Shown: positions 1 through 6,447 of the stretch, one piece after another
Position numbering within the stretch: the stretch's first letter is position 1
Layout of the letters: the number at the start of each line of letters is the position of its first letter
Assembly: GCA_019308525.1 (NCBI GenBank)
Contig: JAFDIC010000189.1
Location: 1 to 11,750, forward strand
DNA length: 11,750 nucleotides
Reading direction: 5' to 3'
Source of the DNA: Deltaproteobacteria bacterium
GTDB lineage: Bacteria; Desulfobacterota; DSM-4660; Desulfatiglandales; HGW-15
Notes under the pieces: model-generated
Told to the model about the DNA's origin: nothing
What the model saw: the letters and a program-made list of their open reading frames with translations, nothing else
Database searches by the model: none
Translations under genes and position numbers: made by a program

Positions 1-182
1 AGAACGGCATCAACCGGACAAACGTCTATACATTGGCGGCAGACAATGCAGTTGTCTTCCTTGAAGAAAACGGCCTTATTCTCTTCCTCGTCAAAGTCGA
101 TAGCGAGAACAGGGCAAACCTCTGCGCATTTTTCACAGCCAATACACTCATCCTCCTTGATGACAAATGTTACATCCAGCAT
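1..182 (-). CDS. Ferredoxin-like protein with two [4Fe-4S] clusters (ferredoxin 1), C-terminus cut by window edge
   Basis: Small cytoplasmic electron carrier, partial: 60 residues are visible before the left edge. Two complete cluster motifs are seen: C13-x2-C16-x2-C19-x3-C23 followed by Pro, and C45-x2-C48-x2-C51-x3-C55 followed by Pro. This is the classic bacterial 2[4Fe-4S] pattern. The ATG at 182 has a strong AAGGAGG site 8 bases upstream, which fixes the start. It lies 139 bases downstream of flavoprotein 1 and is probably its electron-transfer partner, as ferredoxin 2 is for flavoprotein 2. That pairing is inferred from context and from the AprA/AprB precedent. The gap is much longer than the 5 bases between flavoprotein 2 and ferredoxin 2. 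What follows beyond the edge is unknown; the protein could be longer or part of a larger iron-sulfur subunit. Confidence 0.9.
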   Translation of the reverse strand, partial: MLDVTFVIKEDECIGCEKCAEVCPVLAIDFDEEENKAVFFKEDNCIVCRQCIDVCPVDAV

Positions 183-321
183 TAAGGCGCCCTCCTTCTT
201 AGAGCTTTGCAAATCCATTTTGGAGACGGCAACATGGTTGCCTTCCCCAAAAAAGGTTATACAAAGGTCTCCTTCTTCTCTTCAGTGTCTAAGCCCAGAT
301 CCCTTTGCCCCGAACACCCTA
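183..321 (-). other. Intercistronic gap between flavoprotein 1 and ferredoxin 1
   Basis: No supported gene lies in these 139 bases. There is a perfect 6-bp hairpin, GGCAAC/GTTGCC with a 3-base loop (228-242). On the coding strand a T6 run precedes it rather than follows it, so it does not look like a terminator for this strand. Two tiny ORFs of under 25 codons are present but show no features that separate them from chance. Confidence 0.4.
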
Positions 322-2052
322 TCAGGGACTTTCCCAAACCAGTTCAACAGGGACTTCCAGAAGTCGCATTTCCCCCTCGTCCTTTTCAATGAGGATGTTC
401 TTGAGCCAGTTTTCATCGTCTCTCCTGGGGAAATCAGCCCGCTGATGTAACCCCCGGCTCTCTTTCCTGTAAAGGGCAGACCTAATGATCATCTCTGCGT
501 ATGCGACCATGTTTATGGCCTCCAGGGCCTCCCGCAACTCCCTTTTAGTGCGGGCAAAGATGCGGGGAATCCTTTCGTCCCTGATCTGCTCGACAAGGTT
601 CAAGGCCTTGTTTAGTCCTTCCTCTGACTTCAAGACACCCGCATATTCCATCATGATCGGCCTCAAGGTATCCTTGATCTCTCTTGGATGCCCTGCCTGG
701 ACAGCAGAACGCGATGTGATCGTCTTGATTTGCTCTTCCCTGTCTTCAAAGAGGTCACCCTCCTTGAAGGGAGCCCTGTCTTCTATTTCATGGGCATACT
801 TGGAGGCAAAGCGCCCGGCAAGGACTCCTGTGACAAGACAAAAGGGCATGGAAGACCCAGAGGCTACCTCTCCTGCCGCATACAGACCGGGCAGTGACGT
901 CTCACAGCGCTCATTGATGTGAATACCCCCACAGCTCTTTTCCGCAGCCGGGGCAATATGTATCGGCTTGGTCTTCCAATCATGGTTTCTGAACATGTTT
1001 AGGGCGAATATTCCAGGACTTTCTATGGTCCAAAGCTCCTCGGGTACATTTCTCAGGTCCAGGAGAACAGCCCCATTGTCTCCCTTTCCTGACTGAATCT
1101 CCTTTGCGGAGGCCCGGGCAAAGTAGTGGACCAGTTCTATTATGGGTTTCCCATATCGTTTGTCCATTGGATCATCGAGGGACAGGGTGGCTTCCTCGCC
1201 AAGGCAACCGAACTCCCTGGCATAGCGTTCGAAAAAGGCCTCTCCATCCCTGTTTACCAGGTTTCCCCTCATTCTCCCGTGAGAATAGGCAATCCACCAT
1301 TGGGGACAACCTGGTTCCACGCAAAACCAGTTCTCCCAGCCTATCAGTTCCATTTCCCACAATCTGGCACCGGCCCGATAGGCCAAGGAGAATCCATCCC
1401 CCGTGATCCGTGTAGGTGAATATGTTCTTTCGTATACCTGTGCCCCGCCCCCGCTAGCCAGTACTGTCGCCCTAGCATTAATACTATAGAGGGCGTCTGT
1501 GTCCATGCCGTAACCCAGGGCCCCCAGTACCCTGCCTTCCTCGGTGATCAAATCGGTTATCATGACCCTTTCAAGGGTCTGCACGCCGATATCCTTCATG
1601 TACTTTATCATTGGAAGCAAGATGTCCTTGCCCCACAATCCTGGTTGCGCCAGATAATGCTGGAGATAGGGATCTTTTACGCCAAAATCCCTGAGTTCTT
1701 CATTTCTTATTCCGAGCTCAACAGCGATGGTCATCATGAGCCGCTGGTCATCCAAGAACGGATAGCCCCATCCCAGCGCTACCCCTTCTTCCAGAAACTT
1801 CCTCATGAGTTTATCAATGGGTATGCCAAGTTTGTTCGGAACCTGGAATCCCATTCTCTCCATGTGCTTGGGGATCTTGGGGTGGACTATCCCGCCGGCA
1901 TATATGGAACAGCTCGCACGTCCCAAAAGGCTCTTATCGACGATCAGAACCTCCAGGCCCGACCTCTTTGCCTCAATCGCGGCCCTTACACCCGCAATCC
2001 CGGTGCCGATAACAAGCACATCCGTAAGCAGATCTATCCTCCTGTCAATCAT
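322..2052 (-). CDS. FAD-dependent oxidoreductase, fumarate reductase/AprA superfamily (flavoprotein 1)
   Basis: A 576-residue cytoplasmic flavoprotein (no signal peptide) of the FAD_binding_2 / succinate dehydrogenase flavoprotein class, which includes adenylylsulfate reductase alpha, L-aspartate oxidase and fumarate reductase. The N-terminal Rossmann motif G16-T-G18-I-A-G21 is followed by an acidic residue ending beta-2 (LIVDKS). Mid-protein RGNLVNRDGEAFFERYA matches the family's conserved stretch, and GGIHINERCETSLPGLYAAGE is the usual C-terminal FAD-binding segment with its last residue included. The end has the SDH-type C-terminal domain signature (R-x-ESRGLH-x-R-x-DFP). The HPTG-type substrate residues of true fumarate reductases are not seen, so the substrate is unknown. 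GAGGAG six bases before the ATG supports the start. It follows the binding-protein gene after 89 bases containing a stem-loop and precedes ferredoxin 1. A redox step on the imported compound is inferred. Confidence 0.9.
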   Translation of the reverse strand: MIDRRIDLLTDVLVIGTGIAGVRAAIEAKRSGLEVLIVDKSLLGRASCSIYAGGIVHPKIPKHMERMGFQVPNKLGIPIDKLMRKFLEEGVALGWGYPFLDDQRLMMTIAVELGIRNEELRDFGVKDPYLQHYLAQPGLWGKDILLPMIKYMKDIGVQTLERVMITDLITEEGRVLGALGYGMDTDALYSINARATVLASGGGAQVYERTYSPTRITGDGFSLAYRAGARLWEMELIGWENWFCVEPGCPQWWIAYSHGRMRGNLVNRDGEAFFERYAREFGCLGEEATLSLDDPMDKRYGKPIIELVHYFARASAKEIQSGKGDNGAVLLDLRNVPEELWTIESPGIFALNMFRNHDWKTKPIHIAPAAEKSCGGIHINERCETSLPGLYAAGEVASGSSMPFCLVTGVLAGRFASKYAHEIEDRAPFKEGDLFEDREEQIKTITSRSAVQAGHPREIKDTLRPIMMEYAGVLKSEEGLNKALNLVEQIRDERIPRIFARTKRELREALEAINMVAYAEMIIRSALYRKESRGLHQRADFPRRDDENWLKNILIEKDEGEMRLLEVPVELVWESP

Positions 2053-2070
2053 CAGACTCTCCTCTTCAGC

Positions 2071-2109
2071 CCCGGGGGGAACGGGATCTTCGTCCCATTT
2101 TTCCCCGGG
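2071..2109 (-). promoter_or_regulatory. Intercistronic stem-loop between binding-protein gene and flavoprotein 1
   Basis: Nested inverted repeats: CCC (2071-2073) with GGG (2107-2109), GGGGAA (2076-2081) with TTCCCC (2101-2106), and an inner GGGA (2083-2086) with TCCC (2093-2096). Two unpaired G interrupt the outer stem. No T-run follows on the coding strand, so a simple terminator is unlikely. Stem-loops just after the binding-protein gene of ABC operons (as between malE and malF) often protect the upstream message and lower downstream expression; that role is inferred here. The stem ends about 7 bases before the ribosome-binding site of flavoprotein 1, so it could also affect initiation. 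Confidence 0.5.
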
Positions 2110-2141
2110 ACAATCTCAATGACCTGTTGCAGTGAGGCCTT

Positions 2142-3206
2142 CTACTTGAGGAGCCATTGTTGGAATCTTTCCAGGACCCGTGCCTCGTTTTCGCCCCACC
2201 ATATCCTGCCCTCCGGATTGAGCAGGACCATCCTCGAAGCGTTCTTGGGGGCGCTGAACAGGTTCTCGGCTACCTGGGGCGAAATGTAATCAAATGCCTT
2301 TTTGCTTACCGGCCCATAGGGCAGCAGATTGGTCAGCAGGGCCTGCCGCATGGGATCGGTGGAGAAAGCGACAAAATCCATAGCTGCCTGCTTATTCTTA
2401 CATCCTCTCGGAACACCCCACATGTCTACCCGAAGTATGGCCTGGTTATACACGGGAGCGATCGGGGCCCCACCTCGCTGCGCCCCGATTACTCGTGTCA
2501 GCCACGCCGTACTCAGGTCAACTTCCCTCTGGACCAGGGCCTGTATGGGCTCCTGCCCGCGCCTCCACCACAGTGAAATGTGGGGCTTTATCCTGTCAAG
2601 GCTCTTGAAAGCCCTGTCCACATCCAAGGGATACAGTTTGTCAATGGGAACTCCATCCGCCATGAGGGCAAACTCCAGGACCTCCATTGCCCCTTTGTAC
2701 ATGCCACGCTTGCCGGGGAATTTCTTTACGTCCCAGAAATCCTTCCAGGTCTTTGGGTGGTTTCCATGGGGATAAGCTCCCTTGTTGTAGGCCATGCCTG
2801 TCGCAAAAAAGAAAATCCCCACTCCATATTTTGATACGGCATCAGGGTAGAGATCTTCCCTGTCGATCTTGGAATAGTCGATGGGCTCCAGGAGATTGGC
2901 CCTGCTGGCCCGTTCCACCCAGCTATCCAAGAGCACCACGACATCCCATTCTACGTTTCCTGATTCCACCATCGCCTTTAGCTTTGGTAGTCTGGGGGGG
3001 GACGTTCCTATGACATTTATTCCTGTCTCCTTCTTGAACGGCTCGAAGAAGACCTTGGACAAAACCTTCTGTGAATAGCCTCCGAAATTGCATACCACAA
3101 GCTGTTTTGTCCTGGCTGATGCGCTGCGTGGAGCCAGGCCGAAAATAGCAGCGAAAAACAAGATCAGGACAGCAACCCAGACAACCTTCTTGAACCCTTG
3201 TTCCAT
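2142..3206 (-). CDS. ABC transporter periplasmic substrate-binding protein, PotD/PotF-like
   Basis: A 354-residue solute-binding protein of the spermidine/putrescine (PotD/PotF-like) group. The N-terminus is a Sec signal peptide: basic FKK, a hydrophobic core at about residues 9-25, and a likely cleavage after ASA at 31. There is no lipobox Cys, so it should be a soluble periplasmic protein. The mature start (LVVCNFGGYSQ...) and the 'WDVVVLLDS' segment fit the family, as does the C-terminal 'MDFVAFSTDPMRQALL' helix region. The ATG at 3206 is preceded by AGGAGGG at 8 bases; the reading frame continues upstream to 3359, but that extension would precede a proper signal peptide and is rejected. 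The ligand is not deducible: this family also carries polyamine-unrelated organic ions. It lies downstream of its ATPase and permeases. A C8 tract occurs in the coding strand (2994-3001). Confidence 0.9.
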   Translation of the reverse strand: MEQGFKKVVWVAVLILFFAAIFGLAPRSASARTKQLVVCNFGGYSQKVLSKVFFEPFKKETGINVIGTSPPRLPKLKAMVESGNVEWDVVVLLDSWVERASRANLLEPIDYSKIDREDLYPDAVSKYGVGIFFFATGMAYNKGAYPHGNHPKTWKDFWDVKKFPGKRGMYKGAMEVLEFALMADGVPIDKLYPLDVDRAFKSLDRIKPHISLWWRRGQEPIQALVQREVDLSTAWLTRVIGAQRGGAPIAPVYNQAILRVDMWGVPRGCKNKQAAMDFVAFSTDPMRQALLTNLLPYGPVSKKAFDYISPQVAENLFSAPKNASRMVLLNPEGRIWWGENEARVLERFQQWLLK

Positions 3207-3300
3207 AGTTTGAACCCTCCTCTCTCGAATGATTGTTTGGTTGACGATACCCCCGCAAACCTTTTCAGGGTGCGAGGTAACCACGGACCTCCGACGTTCA

Positions 3301-4383
3301 TCACAGGACCTTGCAGTCTTCCATATGCCAGCTGATCTTAACCCTGTCACCTGTTTCATACTTCTCTATTCCGCAGCGGTTTTGACAACTGACTTCGATC
3401 TGTCTGGATCCCATGACCATTACCTTGTATCTCCGGCTATCTCCGGTGTATATGATATCTGCTATTTCCCCCTCCATGATGTTCTTGTGTCCTCCGCCTT
3501 CTTGAACAAAGAAGAGCTTCTCCGGCCGGATGGCCAGGTCCTTTTTTGCACCCGGCGCGTCGACTTCGTTCCTGAGTGTAAGGTATCTCTTGGTCTCATC
3601 TTCAACATCAACCCAGACCATCAGCCCTCCTTCCTCGCCGGCGAATCGAACGGGAATGAAGTTTGAGATGCCGATAAAATCCGCCACGAACCTGTTTGAA
3701 GGGTTCTCATACAGGTCCTCAGGCGTTCCTATTTGCTGTATCTCACCCCTGTTATAGACCGCAATCCTGTCAGATATGGTCAACGCCTCTTCCTGATCAT
3801 GGGTCACATAAATAGCGCTGATGTTGAAGGCTTTCTGGATTCGCTTTATTTCATGCTTCATTTGTTCCCTGAGATTTTTGTCCAGGGCCCCAAGGGGCTC
3901 ATCCAGGAGGAGCAGAGGTGGATTGAAAACAAGCGCCCTGGCCAGCGCTATCCGTTGCTGCTGTCCACCGCTGAGCTGATTTGGATATCTCTCTCCGTAC
4001 TCACCAAGCTCCACCATGTTGAGTATCTCAGCGACCCTTTTTTTGACTTCGGACTTGTTTATCTTTCTTATCCTTAGCGTATAGGCCACGTTGTCAAACA
4101 CCATCATATGGGGAAACAGGGCATAGTGCTGAAAGACCATGCCTATGTTCCTCTTGTGGGCCGGAATATTGATGATTGGCTTCTGGTTCAGGTACACCTG
4201 GCCGGAGTCGGCGTTCTCAAAACCCGCTATGATCATCAGGGTCGTGGTCTTGCCCGAACCGCTTGGCCCAAGAAGGGTCAGAAATTCACTCTCCTTGACT
4301 CTCAGGGATATGTTGTTTACCGCAACAATCTTCCCGAACTTCTTTGTAACACCCTCAACCTGGACTTCTGCTAGCCCTCTTAT
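3301..4383 (-). CDS. ABC transporter ATP-binding protein, PotA-like, with no canonical start codon
   Basis: ATPase of the importer, about 360 residues if begun at the ATA at 4383. Motifs with that numbering: Walker A GPSGSGKT 39-46, Q-loop Gln about 85, LSGGQ 137-141, Walker B LLLLDEP about 157-163, H-loop His about 195, then a TOBE-type C-terminal domain (DLAIRPEKLFFV). The first in-frame ATG (4236) lies after Walker A, so it cannot be the start. Reading back to the in-frame TGA at 4422-4420, no ATG, GTG or TTG occurs. The upstream permease ends in TAA at 4382-4380, giving an ATAA overlap where the other permease junction has ATGA. The likely start is therefore AUA by translational coupling, or a recent G-to-A change or sequencing error; CTA at 4374 is another conceivable position. 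The rest of the gene looks intact. The function is certain, the 5' end is not. Confidence 0.85.
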   Translation of the reverse strand: MRGLAEVQVEGVTKKFGKIVAVNNISLRVKESEFLTLLGPSGSGKTTTLMIIAGFENADSGQVYLNQKPIINIPAHKRNIGMVFQHYALFPHMMVFDNVAYTLRIRKINKSEVKKRVAEILNMVELGEYGERYPNQLSGGQQQRIALARALVFNPPLLLLDEPLGALDKNLREQMKHEIKRIQKAFNISAIYVTHDQEEALTISDRIAVYNRGEIQQIGTPEDLYENPSNRFVADFIGISNFIPVRFAGEEGGLMVWVDVEDETKRYLTLRNEVDAPGAKKDLAIRPEKLFFVQEGGGHKNIMEGEIADIIYTGDSRRYKVMVMGSRQIEVSCQNRCGIEKYETGDRVKISWHMEDCKVL

Positions 4384-5219
4384 TTCAACCTGAAATGCTC
4401 TCTTGTTCGCCTCGTGATCTCAATGGCGATCAAGATAACAACGGAGATGAATATCAAGATTGACGCAACGGCAGTAATGGTCGGGCTGAGCTCGAAGCGA
4501 ATGCCGTCCCACATCTTCTTGGGCAGGGTCATCGCACCGACCCCGCTGATGAATATGGCGATTATCAGATCGTCAAAGGAACTGAAAAACGCGAACAAGG
4601 CCCCGGAAAAAATTCCCGGCCTTATGATAGGGAAGGTCACCTTGAAAAAGGTCTTGAGCCTGCTTGCCCCCAGATTCATGGAGGCCTTTTCCAGGGTCGT
4701 ATCGAAATTAGCGAGTGTGGAGGATACGACAACGACGATGTAGGGAAGCCCGGTGCATGCATGCGCGAGGACGAGGCCCAGCTCTGTCCCCACCAGTCTC
4801 AGCTTGGCAAAGAAATAATAAAATCCGACCGCCTTTATGATAATCGGGACCATCAAAGGTGAAAGGAGCAAAGACATGCAAAAGTCCTTACCCCTGTAGT
4901 TGCCCCTTACCAGACTGAAAGCGGCGAGGGTCCCAATGACCGAAGATAGCAACGCTACCCACAGGGCGATCCTGAAGCTTCTCCACATGGACTCCATCCA
5001 CATGGAGTCCCCAAAAAACGCCGAGTACCATTTGAAGGTGAAGCCCCTCGGGGGAAACTCCAGGTACTCGGATGGGTTGAAGGAGACCGGGATAATTACC
5101 AGTATCGGGATCACCAGGAACATGAAGATAAAGGCACATAGCAGGTAGAAGAAGAACCAGTGGTTGAACCTTAAACGCTTCTTGAGGAAAACGGCCTCTA
5201 TTTGAGCAGTGTCGTTCAT
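4380..5219 (-). CDS. ABC transporter permease, PotC/PotI-like
   Basis: A 279-residue inner-membrane permease with about six hydrophobic segments; the first spans roughly residues 20-45. The cytoplasmic EAA loop is at about 176-200 (EKASMNLGAS, then FFKVTFPIIRPG), where it docks onto the ATPase. The 'SSFDDLIIAIFISG' segment near 213-226 matches the conserved SLDD-type motif of PotC/PotI permeases. The start at 5219 gives an ATGA overlap with the stop of the upstream permease, which is strong evidence for translational coupling. The frame is open further upstream (to 5453), but that stretch overlaps the other permease and has no membrane character. The gene ends in TAA at 4380, overlapping the presumed ATPase start. 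Confidence 0.92.
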   Translation of the reverse strand: MNDTAQIEAVFLKKRLRFNHWFFFYLLCAFIFMFLVIPILVIIPVSFNPSEYLEFPPRGFTFKWYSAFFGDSMWMESMWRSFRIALWVALLSSVIGTLAAFSLVRGNYRGKDFCMSLLLSPLMVPIIIKAVGFYYFFAKLRLVGTELGLVLAHACTGLPYIVVVVSSTLANFDTTLEKASMNLGASRLKTFFKVTFPIIRPGIFSGALFAFFSSFDDLIIAIFISGVGAMTLPKKMWDGIRFELSPTITAVASILIFISVVILIAIEITRRTREHFRLK

Positions 5220-6112
5220 AGCGCTCCGGAAACGATTTTCTTCATGCCTATAAACCTGTTGTAGAAGAATACCACGATAAGGGTGCAGACCATAAGGATA
5301 ATGGAAATAGTCGCCGCGTAGTTTAGATTCAGGATATATTCTGCCTGCTCTTCGATCAGCATGGAGAGCATGGTGCTCTCCCGCCCTCCCAGCAAAGAAG
5401 GGGTGATAAAAAAACCCAGGGCGATGGTAAAGACCAAGAGAGAGCCCGACCAAACACCTGGAAGACTGAGCGGAAAGAAGACCTTCACAAAGGTCTTGAT
5501 GGGTGAAGCTCCCAGGTTCAGGGAAGCCTTTATCAGGGCTGAATCAATCCCGATAACTACGCTGTAAATGGGCAGTACCATGATGGGAAGCAGCACGTGG
5601 ACCATCCCCACTACCACCGCGAAATTGGTAAACAGGAGCTTCAGGGGAGCACCAATTACCCCCATGGATATCAAGAAGTTATTGACAACTCCCTTTGCCC
5701 CCAGAACGATCATCCATGCAAAAGACCTAACCAGAATGCTGGTCCAGTAAGGTAACAAGATGAATATCAAGAGTATGTTCCTTGTCCCAGGAGAAACCCT
5801 CGCCAACAAACATGCTATCGGGTATCCGAGAAGAAAACTCAGGAACGTCACTTCAAAACTTATCAAGAATGTCCTCACGAGCACCTGGACATACACAGAG
5901 GTGCTAAAGAAGTGAACATAGTTTTCAAACGTAAAGTACGGCTTGAAGCTAAGGGCAAAAAATCTCAACAGGGGATAGAAAAACAAAAAGGACAGGTATC
6001 CCAGGGAAGGAAGCAACAACATTATCTTGGCAAGATTATCGCGCTTTTGAAAAAACCCTGTTAAGCTCAAGACCGTTTCCTTGTTCAAAGGCTCCAGGAA
6101 TATCTGTTGCAA
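5216..6112 (-). CDS. ABC transporter permease, PotB/PotH-like
   Basis: Inner-membrane permease of about 298 residues with roughly six membrane segments. A 'LLPYWTSILVRSFAWMIVLG' stretch is typical of PotB/PotH proteins, and the EAA loop is at about 191-215 (IKASLNLGAS, then VFFPLSLPGV). It forms the heterodimeric channel with the PotC-like protein, to which it is joined by a 4-base ATGA overlap. The start is uncertain: no ATG is available before residue 31, which lies at the first membrane segment. TTG at 6112 has no good ribosome-binding site. TTG at 6070 has AAGGA seven bases upstream and would give 284 residues. A strong GGGAGGAG (6149-6156) lies too far upstream for either, and an in-frame TAA separates it from this frame. 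The gene follows ferredoxin 2 by 57 bases. Confidence 0.88.
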   Translation of the reverse strand: MQQIFLEPLNKETVLSLTGFFQKRDNLAKIMLLLPSLGYLSFLFFYPLLRFFALSFKPYFTFENYVHFFSTSVYVQVLVRTFLISFEVTFLSFLLGYPIACLLARVSPGTRNILLIFILLPYWTSILVRSFAWMIVLGAKGVVNNFLISMGVIGAPLKLLFTNFAVVVGMVHVLLPIMVLPIYSVVIGIDSALIKASLNLGASPIKTFVKVFFPLSLPGVWSGSLLVFTIALGFFITPSLLGGRESTMLSMLIEEQAEYILNLNYAATISIILMVCTLIVVFFYNRFIGMKKIVSGAL

Positions 6113-6169
6113 TAGTGAACCACGAAGTCTTTTGTCTTAATTCTTATTCTCCTCCCGGTTATTCAAGAA

Positions 6170-6442
6170 CTAGACCATCCCTATGTTTTCTCGTCTCAAG
6201 ACGGTCCCGGCTGGAAGAGAGAGAAACCTCCTATTTGTCTCTGAAAGGCACTGGGGCGGAAGAGTAAGTTCTATAGCATTTTCCGGGCATTCCATCCTGC
6301 AGACCCCGCAATGCCAGCACTCATTGGGATATGCCAAATAGGGAATCATGCGCTCCTTGTCCCAGCCGATCACGTCACCGGGGCAATTGCTGTAACATGA
6401 CTTACATCCCTTGCAGCGATGATAATCGATCCTCATGGGCAT
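6170..6442 (-). CDS. AprB-like ferredoxin subunit with two [4Fe-4S] clusters (ferredoxin 2)
   Basis: A 90-residue iron-sulfur protein with cluster motifs C10-x2-C13-x2-C16-x3-C20 and C42-x2-C45-x2-C48-x3-C52, each followed by Pro. The spacing and sequence (NECWHCGVCRMECPENAIEL) resemble the beta subunit of adenylylsulfate reductase (AprB) and related proteins. It lacks AprB's long C-terminal tail, so it is a homologue and not AprB itself. It should pass electrons to or from flavoprotein 2, encoded just upstream with only 5 bases between. The ATG at 6442 is preceded by AAAGGAGG at 10 bases; ATG at 6436 is an alternative. The frame is open for 30 codons upstream of this start, across the end of flavoprotein 2, which makes a frameshift fusion formally possible (see findings). 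Confidence 0.92.
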   Translation of the reverse strand: MPMRIDYHRCKGCKSCYSNCPGDVIGWDKERMIPYLAYPNECWHCGVCRMECPENAIELTLPPQCLSETNRRFLSLPAGTVLRRENIGMV

Positions 6443-6447
6443 CCTAG

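Noticed and set aside
228..242. GGCAAC/GTTGCC hairpin as a terminator
   Set aside because: The T-run lies on the wrong side for the transcribed strand and the stem is only 6 bp.
183..260. Tiny reading frames in the gap before ferredoxin 1, one with a TTG start near an AAGGAG site and one with an ATG overlapping the ferredoxin start
   Set aside because: Both are about 20 codons or less, with no recognisable sequence, and each is likely to arise by chance around the real ribosome-binding site.
1172..1406. Plus-strand reading frames of up to about 200 codons throughout the window
   Set aside because: They lie opposite well-supported minus-strand genes, lack ribosome-binding sites and show no family sequence; they are shadows of coding bias.
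4236..4238. ATG at 4236 as the start of the ATPase
   Set aside because: It lies downstream of the Walker A motif, which is fully encoded in the same frame just upstream.
2142..6112. Naming the transporter potABCD and assigning spermidine or putrescine as substrate
   Set aside because: Family resemblance is clear, but the same family imports many other solutes, and the enzyme neighbours do not fit polyamine metabolism.
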